In this document: in pieces, positions 10,292 through 29,289 of the stretch
How the letters are laid out: every line of letters begins with the position of its first letter
How positions within the stretch are numbered: the stretch's first letter is position 1
Assembly (NCBI GenBank): GCA_022577435.1
Contig: JAKOON010000012.1
Coordinates: forward strand, 18,932,585 to 18,996,584
Source of the DNA: Embiotoca jacksoni
Taxonomy: Eukaryota; Chordata; Actinopteri; Embiotocidae
Length of the DNA: 64,000 bases
Reading direction: 5' to 3'
The notes under the pieces: model-generated
Database searches by the model: none
What the model was told of the DNA's origin: nothing
Seen by the model: only the letters and a program-made list of their open reading frames with translations
Program-made: the position numbers and the translations under genes

Positions 10292-13200
10292 AGTCTGGTC
10301 AAAGCACCAAAGGTCTGATTATACAAGACTCATTAGGAACCTGGTACATATTCAGAGGGCAGTTAGTGGGGATCCACTCCAAATTTTGTCCACCGGGATC
10401 CCTTAACAGGTTTATCCCATCTTGTTGGAACTTTAGATCCTGGTCAAATTTTCTTATTTGAAAATTATCAAAATAAACATCGAAAGAATCATTACAGTGG
10501 AGGTGGGCAAGACAAAGGAGATCTAAGTGAATGGCAGGAGGGATTGTTTGCCTTTATATGAGAGACAATCAAATTAATGACTAATCAAGGGTAGAAGAGT
10601 AGAATATGTATACACAATTCAAATTATAAACAAATCACTGCACAAAACAAAACTCTTCACCACATTTTGCCAGCAGCAAGGCAAAATGTGGTGAAGAGTT
10701 TTCAGAGGAAAGCAGGGAAATCAGAGCATATCCACTCCTGATTTGTCCCAAAATGGAATATGAAAAATGATTTATGTCTGGCATTTATTATGCTACAGGA
10801 GGTAATTTGTTAGATAGCAAATGCAAAGACATCCCCTTTGTAATTGAATCACGCAAAATAATGAATATCCTATTTTGTTTAGTCTGGCTGGGTGTCTTTG
10901 CTCTACATCCTTTTGTTTGCTCCTACAAATTAATTATGCCATACATAATGCAAGTGCCTTTGATTAAACCCGAGTGATCATTTTACAATACATTTAACTC
11001 AACAACTTTTTGAGTTGTAAAACTGCAGAGAAAACATACCAGCTCAAATTCTAGCTGAACTGATGTTGGGTTCAGTTTTGTTTTTTCTCCTTTTTGATTC
11101 CTGATGAATAAGATTAGTATCCATAGAAATCCTTATGGTAGTCCCGTGTAAACTGGTCCCACCTGAGTCTCTGACATGACAGTACACGGAACAGAATGAG
11201 TTGTGTTCAATCAACCATTAATACAGGTCATCTTAGTCAAATGTAATGTAACTGTTACTGCAATTTGGGGGTGCCACCAATGTAACCTCACATGGTGGCT
11301 CCCCCACTTTACATCATTGCACAACAAAGAGGTATTTTAAAAACTCCACATTAAACTCCTACAACGATAATAGGAAGAATAGTAAATATTTGAGCATGGA
11401 GGTTCCTTCTCGACCTTGGGAACACATATCTATGATAAAATATTCTTATCTCTGAGTTCATTGCGAGGCTTTTCCCAGCTCTTTCTAATTGTACAGCCTC
11501 CTTCAGCAAACCTGAGCAAGTTTTTGATGAATAAGATCATTAGATAGAGTCAGCATATCTTTGAACAAAAAAAGCTAAAAAAAAATGAAGGCATAGGTGA
11601 TAATAATTTATCCCAGAGCAGGGGGTTTAGTCGCAATGAAATTGGACTTTAAAAGAGAATAGCTTCAAGAGTGGTATCAGAGGAAAATCAGCCATTTACA
11701 GTTATGGAACAGACTGTCAGTTTCTCTCACTGGCCGTGAAAATGTGGACGTTTTTTTTTGCGCTGTCACCCAAATGGAAGGGTTCATCGGACATGTGGTT
11801 ATTACATTTTGGGCTAACCTTAATCATAGCTGCAAGAACTCGAAGGTCGTTGCTCTTAAGACGTGGGTCATGACCCAAGAGCATGTTGAGGGGTCATGTT
11901 CAGTGTGTCGCAAATGTGTGTGTGAAAAAAAAAAAAAAAAATACGTTGAGGGGGTAAAAAAGGAAAACTCTTATTTAGAATTTTACAGAACCTTTACTGC
12001 TGGGCTTTTCTTTTGGAAGAAATGATGGACCATGTTTGCAGTAGCCATATGGTGCCATGACACAAGGCTTACTGACCAAAGCTATTATCATCACATCCGT
12101 AATTAGCTTTCATTTGGTTTGGGATTTGAAACGTCTTTCTTTATATTTATTTAAAAAAAAACATGTCTTTTTTATTGAATTCAAAGTTTTTTGACAGTTC
12201 TTTAAGTCCTTGTGTACTATTATATTAGATTTTGTGAAATAATTTGAGTGGCTAAAATGATTTTTGGTTAGCCAACAAATGACTGAAGGCTTGATTCCAC
12301 CATTATAGACCACTCGCATTCCAGCTCCAACCCGGTCACTGGAGCCAACTGTGACCATTCGAGACAATGTTTGTGATTCTGTACTTTGACTTTCAACATC
12401 AGGTCGAGCCATTTTCTATGGTGGCCCCTCTTTTTTGATTACCTCCCTGCCTTTTATTGGAAACTGCCTCTGCTTCGTCCCTGTGACCAACTTCTGTCCT
12501 GCTTTGAACTTTGTGTGAGCTTTGAGTAAAGGCTTTGAACTTTCATCCTGAGTTGTGCGTTTGGGTCCAGTCTGTGATTGCGCTACATTACATAACTTCT
12601 GACTGGGTCCTATCATGGCATGTCCTGCCCTGATTCATCACACACCAACATGTGATTTTTTTTTTCTGTAAGAAAACAAAACACACCATCCATGACTGCC
12701 ATTAGTTTTGTCATCATGGAGAACAAATTGCAGGCCCTGCTGACCTTGCTGTCTATGCTAGCAGCTGTTGTGCAGTTCAGTTTAGAAATGTATAATGTTA
12801 CTAATGCCACAATTCACAGAAGGCAAGTTTTTCTTTTTCCATTTTAAATTTATTCTGGAGTGACATGCAACAGTTTTTTTTTAACATGTCTAGCAACGCT
12901 ATTAGCCCTACAATGGCGCTTCAGTGAGGCATTGTGTTTGGTGACCCATCAGATTTGGTTGCTGCCCTGACATTCTTAGCCCAACCTTTCCCATCTCACT
13001 CCTCAGGCCTAAACCTAACAACTTAACTAACACTGCAGGTCAAAGAATCTGCTTTTATCTGAAATGGATGGGATTATTGTTTTAAACAATTTTATCTTAC
13101 TTGGTCTTTATACAGCAGTCCTTAAAAAAAAATACAAAGTTGCATTATTATTATTATTCCATTTTTATGTCATGACTTTATTTCAAGGTCTAGGGAATGT

Positions 13201-15349
13201 GATAATCACCAACCACTGAGAGGGGTCTTTTTGAACATTTGTTTCATCGCTGTACATTGCTGAACTGCATGAACAGCCATTATCTCACTTTTTGAAAAAT
13301 ATCACGGCAAACAAGGTCAGAGTTGAATCTGATTAAACTGTGACTCTTTGAGTGGCAAGGCAAAACAATCAGAGTCAGACAATGCCCCAGGCAGTGCTTC
13401 GATGGTGCAAAGCATCTTTGCTCAGCTAAACACAACACGATGACACACAGCAATTGTGCCACTAACCTTGTAGAGAAAAACCCACAGTGTGGAATTATGC
13501 TCCAGGGCTGCTGTGTTCATTACAGACCAAAATTAAATAACGTGTTACATGGGTTGAACAAAATACTGATTATAATTATTATTTGTTACTACTGCCCATT
13601 TCCCACAGGAAAGTCATGGGACCAATATAACCAAACCAAACGAGTTCTATCAAGAATCTGGAATCTGCCAAGGAAGGTCTTGACAATTTCCCTATTCATG
13701 AATAATACATTTAATTTGCAAATGTTACACTTTGGCCAATGTGTGGAACTGAAAAACAAACAAAAAACAAGAACATAATGTCTTAATCACAAATATTCAA
13801 CTGCTGAGGAGCATAAATGTGCTTAAAAATGTATGACAATCTTCCCATTAGATATTTTATAGAACTGGAAGTTTTTTTCAGTCAGGCAGTAAAAGCACTC
13901 AGCTACATCTTCTGAGGACAATAGATATATACCAGAAGTGAGATTTTCAAATATTTCTCATGTATGTCAGTGCTGCTCACATGGAAATCTCAGTCTGATT
14001 GTGGTGCTAAAGGAAATGTATCACTATAATATTCCTCTGGGGATTATGAAGAACAATTAAAGGATTTAAAATACTCTCTTTTATAACGTATACCTTTCTT
14101 AGACCAAACTGTTGACTTAAAAACAGTAGAAGAGGCCAATATCAGCCCTTCACATACAATTTTGTGCTGGCCAATTGCCAATGTAACCCTAATTAAAAAA
14201 ATTATTACATTATTTCTAAATCTTTAAAGACTATTTGAATGTTCTCTTGTGGATGGAAACATGTTACATCAGCACATTCAGCCACCACATGAGAGCTTTA
14301 CATATAGTTGTCGCTCTGTAACCAATTTACCAGAATTGGATTAGACAGAGAAAACTCCGCTGTGGATAGCCGAGAGATGCTATCAACATTCAACTGCTGT
14401 AAAACATCACAATGTGAGCTCTTCTGTGATTACTTTAACGCTATCAAAGCCCAGCTCCTTTTGAGCACAGTCTTAATTAGTACGACTTTAATTAAGGCCT
14501 GATTCATCCAGCAGCAAGTGACTGCTGAGTGCAGGGATGTCCACCGTACATTTAAAGCTGAGGATACCACAGTGAGAAAACCACACGGAGGATGTGCTCG
14601 CCGCCAGTTGGGAACGATTACATCCACTGTTGATTGACGGTGTGTGCAGCAGCTTTAGCTGTCTTTTGGTCAGATTACTGATCCTTACACGAGTCAGGAT
14701 TGGTTGTCAGAATCCCAGAAAGGCCTGTGATGATGATCATGTATCTCACGAGGGAGAAAAAAAATCTCATTAAAATGACACAAGGATTATTAAAGTGTTT
14801 TCAACATATACTGTGATACCAGATGTCATTTATCTGTAGCCTGTCTCCCTCCTCATCAACAGTCAGGATGAAGAAACACTGAGCTCTATAGCTGCACGGA
14901 TAGAGATAAGACCAGCTTCTTTACTGATGTGTGTTGATGGTGTAAGCACTGATTATTTTTGCATCTGACTCTGGTTGATTCAATATATTTTGTATCACCT
15001 ACGTGCAATAATTATCTTGTTTTTGTGACATTTCAGTGTATAAGTCAAGGTGTATTAATTGTTTTGTGTATATAACATGCTAGTGTTTGTACATGAATAC
15101 ATTGTTGTTGTTGTTTTTTTTAAACATTTTTCTAAAAAAGAAAAAAGCTGTTCTAAATTGCAGTGGTTCTGTCCTGGGTTGGGCTTAAGAAGAAATACCT
15201 AAAGAGGAACGTAGGCTGACTTTACTAAATACAAGGCTTTAACCTCTCATGATCCACTGGGTTCTGAGTTTGGATTGTATTTTCACTGCTTTGGGATTTT
15301 TCCTCTGTTCTTCTGTCTGTGCACATGATCAGGTAAGATACAAAGCAGT
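10292..15349. other. About 5 kb without a recognised gene
   Basis: Apart from the hairpin at 10649-10702 and a poly(A) run near 11926-11940, I saw no exon, RNA gene or bounded transposon. Short open frames (for example 13440-13778, 14308-14502) have no recognisable motifs. Conserved non-coding elements cannot be judged from a single sequence. Confidence 0.5.
10649..10702. repeat. Perfect 23-bp inverted repeat with 8-nt loop
   Basis: The arms 10649-10671 ('aaaactcttcaccacatttt' then 'gcc') and 10680-10702 are exact reverse complements, separated by 'agcagcaa'. The outer flanking bases do not pair. The sequence is not a simple repeat and does not coincide with a recognised transposon end. It could be a short fold-back duplication or a transcribed hairpin; the sequence alone does not say. 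Confidence 0.95.
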
Positions 15350-15407
15350 TTATTTAGCGGTTGAAGAAACGTGTGATTAGTGTTTTTGTTTGGCGTTGTT
15401 TGGGAGG

Positions 15408-16131
15408 ATGGCGTCCTCTGAGACGTCAATCCGGCAGGGAATCCAGTTAGTTCCACCGGATAGCAGCGTTTCAGTAGAGGAGGTCCTGTTGGCTATCGGA
15501 GAACAGGTGGGACATGACAAACTTTCCTTTGCATCTAGGATAAATAAAGCTGTGGTTGTGTTCGTGACGAGCGAGGCTCATGTCCACAACCTGATAGAGA
15601 ATGGCGTATTTATCAGGGACAGTTTTGTGCAGGTATCTCCGCTCTCAGCTCCCTCCGTGTCCGGTGTTCCGCCATTTATACCGAACGAGCTATTAGTAAA
15701 TGAGCTGTGCAGATTTGGAAAGTTTGCAAGTTTTCATGTTCCTGGATTCACCTACACAAACATTAGAGGTGTCATTCATGGTTAAACACGGGGATAGCTC
15801 CTACACGGTGCATGCTAGCTCGGGACAGCTAAGGCAGCTACAGGTTCTGCAGGTGGAGGATCACACCATAGCCTTAGAGGAAGGACGGAGTGTAGAGGCT
15901 GTGTCCAACAGCCGGGTGTCTTGCGAAGGAGAGGACATGGAGTATGAGAGTGAATCAGATACTGCATGTAATTATGAAACGTGCATTAAAAGCACTGATC
16001 GGTATTCATTAGAGGAAATAAACACATTTTTGGATGTAACTTACAAAAGATCTGCAAAAGTGAGTGAATATTTCAGTGACATTGAGAAGTTCATACGATC
16101 TGTTGGGGTGGTGCAGAGACCTTTTAGATGA
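15408..16131 (+). pseudogene. Tx1-type L1 ORF1 (nucleic-acid-binding protein) remnant
   Basis: ATG at 15408 opens 'MASSETSIRQGIQLVPPDSS', 'ASRINKAVVVFVTSEAHVHN', 'SGVPPFIPNELLVNELCRFG'. A frame change near 15710-15785 then leads into 'VFMFLDSPTQTLEVSFMVKH' and ends with 'DRYSLEEINTFLDVTYKRSA' and 'EYFSDIEKFIRSV'. The N-terminal RRM-like block and the acidic C-terminal 'YSLEEINTFLD' block are typical of fish Tx1 L1 ORF1. The CCHC zinc knuckles expected between them are missing: the text runs from 'SSGQLRQLQ' straight to the acidic tail. The first frame stops at 15783-15785, so this copy cannot make the full protein. Confidence 0.7.
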
Positions 16132-16314
16132 ATGAAAGCACTTCCGTCTTAAAAAACACATCACAGGCCTGAGGAAAGTAAAAAAAAAGGTAAAAGTGTT
16201 AAAAAAAACAACTAAGTAAACAGTTTAACATGATCATGTGTCACATGGGACTTTCCACTTTCCACTGCTTATTTCTGGTCTTGTTGTGCCTCCTTCTATC
16301 CTCTGACCTTTCCA

Positions 16315-16890
16315 TGCAGAGCTTCAATCTAGGATCTTTGAACATCAATGGTGGGAGGGACAGGCATACAAGAGCACTAATACTGGAAGTTGCAAATCAA
16401 AAAAGGTTGGACATCATCCTTTTGCAAGAAACTCACACCATTCCATCGGATGAAGCAGACGGGGGTTTATGGTGGGAGGGCTCATACACCCTGAGCCACC
16501 GCACCAATCTTAGTGCTGGAGTAGCTGTGCTGTTTATAACAGGAGCTGATGGTGAGGGCAGAGATAGAGAGCTCGGTTTACTGCTTCGTGAACATATATG
16601 CACCAAATCAGGGGCCAGAAAGAACACGTTTCTTTACTGCGCTGCAAAACAAACTGCAGAACTGCCATCAGGAGCAACTGATCATTGGAGGGGATTTCAA
16701 CTGCAGTCTAGACTTCACCATGGACAGAACAAATGAGGAACTGCACCCACAGTCATCTCAGAGTCTCCACAACATCATCACGCACATAGATCTGTTGGAT
16801 ACATGGAGAGTAAAACACCCACAAACCAGGCAGTACACATGAGTTAGGGTCAGCAATAACAGGATAAGTGCAGCCAGGCTGGACAGAATT
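16315..16890 (+). pseudogene. Tx1-type L1 ORF2 endonuclease domain remnant
   Basis: The frame reads 'FNLGSLNINGGRDRHTRALI', 'RLDIILLQETHTIPSDEAD', 'LSHRTNLSAGVAVLF'. A frameshift near 16560 then gives 'NIYAPNQGPERTRFFTALQ', 'IIGGDFNCSLDFTMDR', 'SNNRISAARLDRI'. These are the APE endonuclease landmarks in order, with the catalytic Glu in 'LLQETH' and the GDFN motif intact. A stretch between 'AVLF' and 'NIYAP' is deleted, and the domain stops after 'AARLDRI' without the final SDH block. The 16230 start used by one open frame includes non-homologous upstream residues; homology starts near 16315. Confidence 0.75.
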
Positions 16891-16894
16891 TAAT

Positions 16895-18420
16895 ACTCTC
16901 CCTGCTGCCCAAGAAGGGCAACCTGGCCCTTCTTAAAAACTGGAGACCACTGGCCCTGCTTTGCACTGACTATAAGGTGCTTTCCAGAGCCTTATCCAGC
17001 AGACTAAGGAGGACTTTCAGAAAAAGAACTGGGAGGGAGTTCAGGAGAAGGTGTGTGCTCGGTTGTCTAAATGGAAAGAGTTTCTGGCCCAGTTGTCGTA
17101 TAGGGGAAGAGTTCTGGTTGCTAATAACTTGGTTGCCTCGACTCTGTGGCAGACTCATCACTCTGACGCCACCAGGAGGCCTCATAGCGGAGATACAGAG
17201 GTCTGCCGTGGACTTCTTCTGGTCTGGCCGGCACTAGGTTCGTGCAGCAGCTCTCTATCTGCCTGTGGAGGGGGAGGGAGGGGGGGGGGGGGGGGTCTCA
17301 TCGATATCCAGTCCAGGATCGCCTCTTTCAGACTTCGGACTGCCCAGAAGCTGCTCTATGGCTGTGGCCCCGGCTGGATGGACATTGCTGGACTGCTGCT
17401 GAGGAGAGCTGGGCGGTTGGGCTATGACAAGCAGCTCTTTCTCCTCCAACCCGAGGAAGTGGACTTGGCTGGGCTGACACCGTTCTACGACTCTGTTCTG
17501 CAGGCGTGGCGTGTTTTTAACACCTCACGTGAAGCTGATGAGACTCCGGGCATGTGGCTGTTGGAGGAACCTTTGCTTTTCAGCCGCTTCATAAGAACTG
17601 AAACGCTGCAGTCTGCCAGCCTGCAAACGAGTCTCAGAGAAGCCGGCTGCACTAAACTGGAACATTTGGTGAAGATGTCATCAACAGCATCATCCATGGT
17701 CACCTTTAGACAGAACGCCAGCATCACGTCTGTCAGGCTGACCAACAGAATAGTGGAGGAGGTCTGTGCCGCCCTGCCACAACACCTGAAAGCGGTTGCA
17801 GGAAACTGTACTCTGTCTGACCAATGGGATGAAGAGAGTGAGTACACCCCTCCTCCCCCATTCTGCTCATTGCCCCAGCTGTGGGAGACTGGCAGGAGGG
17901 AGGAAACAAGCTGCTGACGTTCACAACCCCTCACCTGCACAATTTTCAGGAAGCAGGGAAAAAAGCTATTTATGAAATCTGCGTAAAGGTTGTGAACTTG
18001 CGCTCTCTGGCGGGGTTGAAGGAGTCGAAGTGGATTGAGTTCTTTGGCCCAGATGTTTCCCTGAAAGGCAGCTGGAGGCGCCTGTACACCCTGGAACACT
18101 TGTTTGTTCAGTGTCCTCGGCTCTCAGCTCTATTTGAACTTTTAAAAAGATGCTTTCAGGGTCTTGGAGAGGACTGTTCTTTCATTTTATTTATCTTCAG
18201 TCCAAAGTATGGCGCAAAAAAGAAGGCTGTTCACACACTGGTGAACTTTCTATCCGGTTCTACCAAGCTAGCCATCTGGTTGACGCGGAAGAATCGGACT
18301 CGGGGTGCTGGTAGTAAGGATCCGGTTAGGGTTCTGGTGGGACTGTTGAAGGCCCGACTCAGGGCGGAGCACACCTACTATCAGACTCTGGACAATATAC
18401 AGGCATTCAAGGACAGATAG
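16895..18420 (+). pseudogene. Tx1-type L1 ORF2: RT N-terminal stub fused to C-terminal region
   Basis: After the endonuclease a short piece corresponds to the start of the RT ('KNWRPLALLCTDYKVLSRAL', about 16935-16990). The sequence then jumps to 'VCARLSKWKEFLAQLSYRGR' (17050 onward), which lies downstream of the RT palm. The 'ADD' catalytic box is therefore absent. The rest runs 'WMDIAGLLLRRAGRLGYDKQ', 'RRLYTLEHLFVQCPRLSALF' and 'AIWLTRKNRTRGAG', ending at a TAG at 18418-18420; a frame change occurs near 17880-17915. A 16-G run (17280-17295) sits in frame as a glycine stretch. The C-terminal part is well kept, so the core deletion is a discrete event. Confidence 0.75.
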
Positions 18421-18639
18421 ACTATTGGGAACATTTTATGCTCAGTGGTTGCTGGTGGAGAGCTGGTGGTGAACTTAGGAACATAGTGATCATTAACTGA
18501 TTGTTTCTATTTGTTCTTTGGTGGTTTATTTTGGTTATTTTAGTTTGGTTGATTTAGTTGAAGGTTTTTATTTTACTTTTTAATTTATATAGTTTTTAAG
18601 TGATGTTTTTATTGTTGTCTGTTTTCCCTGCAAAAGTGA

Positions 18640-18645
18640 AATAAA
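18640..18645 (+). terminator. AATAAA polyadenylation signal of the Tx1-like L1
   Basis: AATAAA lies 220 bp after the ORF2 stop and about 20 bp before the CT-rich tract that seems to end the element. Confidence 0.6.
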
Positions 18646-18662
18646 GGGACTTTAAAACCTCA

Positions 18663-18706
18663 AACTCCTCTCCTCTCCTTTCCTCTCCTTTCCTGTCCTC
18701 TCCTCC
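18663..18706. repeat. CT-rich microsatellite (CTCTCCTTTC-type)
   Basis: Alternating 'ctcctctcctttc' units follow directly after the L1 3' end. Confidence 0.85.
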
Positions 18707-18724
18707 ATACATTTGAATGTCTCC

Positions 18725-18895
18725 ATTGTATCTGGTTAACTTTATGCTTTTCTATCCCATAGCTTTGTGCTTTGTTCTGCAGATATCCCCAGTTCTGGAG
18801 CTGCATGTTTCTGATCTGGGGTGACTGTCACCTTGTTATGTTAAGTGCCCTGAAATGACTTTTGTTGTGATTTGGAACTACAGAAATAAAATACA
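18725..18895 (+). mobile_element. Possible diverged L2/Rex1-type 3' end
   Basis: 'gaaatgacttttgttgtgat', then 'ttggaactacagaaataaaa' resembles the 3' UTR type at 10085-10291 and at 1392-1450 (minus strand). It is more diverged than those, and no coding part is present. Confidence 0.45.
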
Positions 18896-18916
18896 TTTAA
18901 AAATGGAATAATAATA

Positions 18917-19262
18917 TGCATCCATCCATTATCTATACATGCTTTATCCTGAGCAGGGTCATGGGGGGGCTGGAGCCTATCCCAGCTCACTTTGGGGTGA
19001 AGGTGGGGTACACCCTGGACAGATTGCCAGTCTAGTCACCTATAGACAGGTGGCAACAACATGAACTCTCATTCACACCTCAGGGCAATTTATGGACTCA
19101 CCAATTAACCCGAGGTGCATGTTTTTGCATGGGGGGGGGGGGGGGGGCACAGGTACAGGGAGAGCATGCAAGCTCCACACAGAAAGGCCCAGGCCCAGAT
19201 TTGAACCCTGAACCTTTTTGCTGTGAGGCAACAATGCTAACCACTGCACCATGGTGCCCCCA
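18917..19262 (+). repeat. Common teleost interspersed repeat (class unresolved)
   Basis: The text 'catccatccattatctatac', 'ggagcctatcccagctcact', 'ggtacaccctggacagattg', 'aactccacacagaaaggccc' and 'ctaaccactgcaccatggtg' is a repeat I recognise from many fish genomes. It carries a 17-G run (19131-19147). I cannot say from memory which superfamily it belongs to. Confidence 0.7.
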
Positions 19263-26790
<7,528 letters not shown>

Positions 26791-26794
26791 CGAT

Positions 26795-27195
26795 AACTGT
26801 CTGAAAAAGCTTCAATTAATCCAAAAGGCTGCAGCAAGAGAACCGATTGGATTGAGCAAGAGTGATCACATATCGGCCCGAAAAGCTTCTCTTCAATGGC
26901 TTCCTGTAAAATCAAGAATAGGACTTTAACATATAAATTCTATAACGACCAAGCTCCGTCATATCCAAAAGACCTTAAAGTACCCAATTATCAAAATAGA
27001 GCACTAAGCTCTTACAGTGCCGGCTTACTTGTGTTGATTTCCCAAAAGTAGAATGGGAGGCATTGCCTTTAACTTGTAGGCTCCTCTCCTGTGGAACCAG
27101 CTCCCAGTTTGGGTTGGAGAGGCAGGCATCCTCTCTACTTTTAAGATTGAGATTAAAACCAATAGTTAAGGCTGTCTCTGGTGAGCCTGAGCCAT
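26795..27195 (+). mobile_element. L2/Rex1-type LINE fragment, C-terminal end of RT
   Basis: The frames contain 'KKLQLIQKAAAREPIGLSKS', 'SLQWLPVKSRIG' and, further on, 'LLSCGTSSQF' and 'ASSLLLRLRLKPI' in shifted frames. These match the C-terminal part of the RT frame at 2045-3496 ('LQLIQNAAARVLTGFSKRDH', 'ASLHWLPVKSRIEF') and the same nucleotide context. The fragment is 5' truncated, has several stops and lacks the 3' UTR tail. Confidence 0.75.
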
Positions 27196-27228
27196 CCCTT
27201 GGTTATGCTAATGGTGGACCAATATTGG

Positions 27229-27481
27229 GTGTCTGTGGCTCAGATGGTGGAGCGGGTTGCCCACTAATCGTAAGGTTGGTGGTTCTACTCTGCCTCCTCC
27301 TGTCGACATGCTGAAGTGTTCTTGGGCAGGACGCAGAACCTCAAGTTACTCACAGTGATGTACGAGCACCTTGCAGCTCTGTCACCATTTGTACATGAAT
27401 GTGTGTATGAAAGGCAAATTGCAAAGAGCTTTGAGAGTGCTAAGGTAATAAGGTGCTTTATAAGTGCAGACTATTTACCAT
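27229..27481 (+). mobile_element. tRNA-derived SINE
   Basis: The head 'tgtggctcagatggtggagc' contains an A-box-like motif (about 27235-27246). 'ggttggtggttctactc' contains a B-box-like motif (about 27281-27290, GGTTCTACTC against GGTTCRANTCC). The spacing fits an internal RNA polymerase III promoter. The body 'aagtgttcttgggcaggac' and the end 'tataagtgcagactatttac' match a SINE I recognise in many teleosts. A LINE-like tail region ('ggtgctttataagtgcag') closes it. No clear target duplication was found. Confidence 0.8.
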
Positions 27482-27608
27482 ATATTGTGATGCACTGAGC
27501 ATGTCTCCTTGACTCTCTCACTTTCCATGCTTTCATACCATTCCTTCCTCATGTTGTCACATATTTTGTGAAGTACGCCCTGCATAATAATGCTGCCAAG
27601 ACTGTGCT

Positions 27609-27715
27609 GCCACAAATGTGTTTTGTGAGGTCACAGTACCTTTGACCACTAAATTCTAATCAGTTCATCCTTGAGTCCAAGTGAAATGTCAGGGCCAAAT
27701 TTTAAGAAACTCCCT
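27609..27715 (+). repeat. Common teleost interspersed repeat fragment
   Basis: 'gttttgtgaggtcacagtac', 'aattctaatcagttcatcct' and 'tgagtccaagtgaaatgtc' belong to a repeat frequent in fish DNA. A shorter, more diverged piece is at about 24935-24985. The superfamily is not assigned. Confidence 0.6.
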
Positions 27716-28681
27716 CCCAAAATTATTTAGGACTGTGGAAAAATATTAGCAGTTAACATGAGGTAATCTGTGGTTACTGAGTAACTGATTAAACCATTTT
27801 GGCCACACCATAATTGTCTTCAATCGACTCTTGGCAACTCCAAAAAACTGTCACCACCAAGAAACGCAGCTGTGCATACTGAGCTCTACAGCCACTACTT
27901 TGCCTTTGTATACATGATTAGCATTGCCACTGTGTGTTGATGCCCGACCGAACAGTTATTACTTCCAGACCTTTCCATGCAGTCGCCAAGTGGCAAAGCA
28001 TTTTGATTAAAACCGACATGTTAATGTGGGATGGGCTCGGGTGAGGGCTGAGCATCTGGTTAAGGGCCCCATTTAACCAGGAGTGACAGTTCCCAGTTTT
28101 AAAGATGTGGGAGGACTGATGCATTATGCATGAGTGACCTGTGCTCCACGAGTCATGCTACTACACTGTGCACAGTGCAGCGCTATTACATCTCTACATC
28201 ACACTGCTACTGACATACAACACATTTCCCCCTTCTCCCTCTGCTGTGCCTCAGGGATGCTGATATACGGAGTTACACTGATATACACATCTTTGCTTTT
28301 AAATCAGCAACATTAGAAAAAAAAAATCTAGTGAGGCTCAATATGTACTCATTATTTAGCAATAACAATCCAAAACATTTACCAAGGCTGTAATTAACCT
28401 CGAAAATGTATCCATCTAAAACCCATAAAAGATCATCTTTATTCATGGAAAGGCATGTAAAATTAATCCAGTGGGAGTCAGTAAATATGTTTTTATTTAA
28501 ACTAATGACATAAAAAGACACAGAGAACTCATAAAACCCTGCAGGGGTAGGCCATGTAAATGTCAGTGGAATCACCACTGTGTGTTAGCTTCTAGTTTAG
28601 TGAATATCAAATTCACGTTTAATAAACAAACAAAATAAACTCACTGCTGACTTTATTTCAGTTTATTAAACCATCTTAATA
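27716..28681. other. No gene recognised
   Basis: Short open frames have no recognisable motifs, and I saw no bounded repeat. Confidence 0.5.
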
Positions 28682-28880
28682 GGCCCTATTTTTGTACAAC
28701 AGCAGGTGTGCCGGGGGCGCAAGTAGGTGTGGCCAACTTGTTTGATATTTTGGTGAACACAAGCACAGGTGCAACTCTGGCACAAGGCAGTTGTGAGGTC
28801 GGAGGAATAGCTCGTTAGAAGGTGTGCCTCAAGCGACGTCAGTCACGGCAAATCAAATCAGCTTCTCTGATTCTCATTAA
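28682..28880 (+). mobile_element. PIF/Harbinger terminal fragment (MITE or truncated copy)
   Basis: It begins 'ggccctatttttgtac' and contains 'tgtggccaacttgtttgata' and 'gaggaatagctcgttagaag'. These align without large gaps to the reverse complement of 9820-10044, the 3' end of the transposase-bearing Harbinger remnant. Only one terminus is recognisable here. Confidence 0.65.
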
Positions 28881-29289
28881 AAAACTGCAACATATTATCA
28901 GTTTGTAATAACTGAAGAGAGAGCAAACCGGCACCATCTTTGTGCAGGATTAAACTGACATACTTGTGCAGTAGGTTCAGGCTCCTAATCATTGAATTTA
29001 TGGTCCAACAAGTCAGCTGATGATGTTAAATGTGCTTCGGAAGAGGTAATTGGTATAATAAATATTTCTTTCACTGGTATTATGAGAATCAGTTTTTTAA
29101 TCAATTCAATGATACAAAACAAAAACCTACGACTTAAAGACACCAAACACTTGCATGAATTAAAAGTAAAAGTGAAGAAAAAAACACTCATCCAACATAG
29201 TTAAATCGACTGCAAGAAATATTTTTTCCTTTTATTAGTACTCCCAGGACTTCCAGGGGTGGAAGGGGTGGAGTACCTCATTTGAGGTG

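Larger units (their letters stand above)
15350..18660 (+). mobile_element. L1 retrotransposon, Tx1-like clade, internally deleted
   Basis: Two consecutive coding regions fit a Tx1-type L1: ORF1 (15408-16131) and ORF2 (about 16315-18420). They are followed by a 3' UTR with AATAAA at 18640-18645 and a CT-rich tract at 18663-18706. ORF2 retains the endonuclease and the C-terminal portion but lacks the RT core. The coding strand is plus throughout. The 5' boundary is set just upstream of ORF1; the leader could extend further left. Confidence 0.8.
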
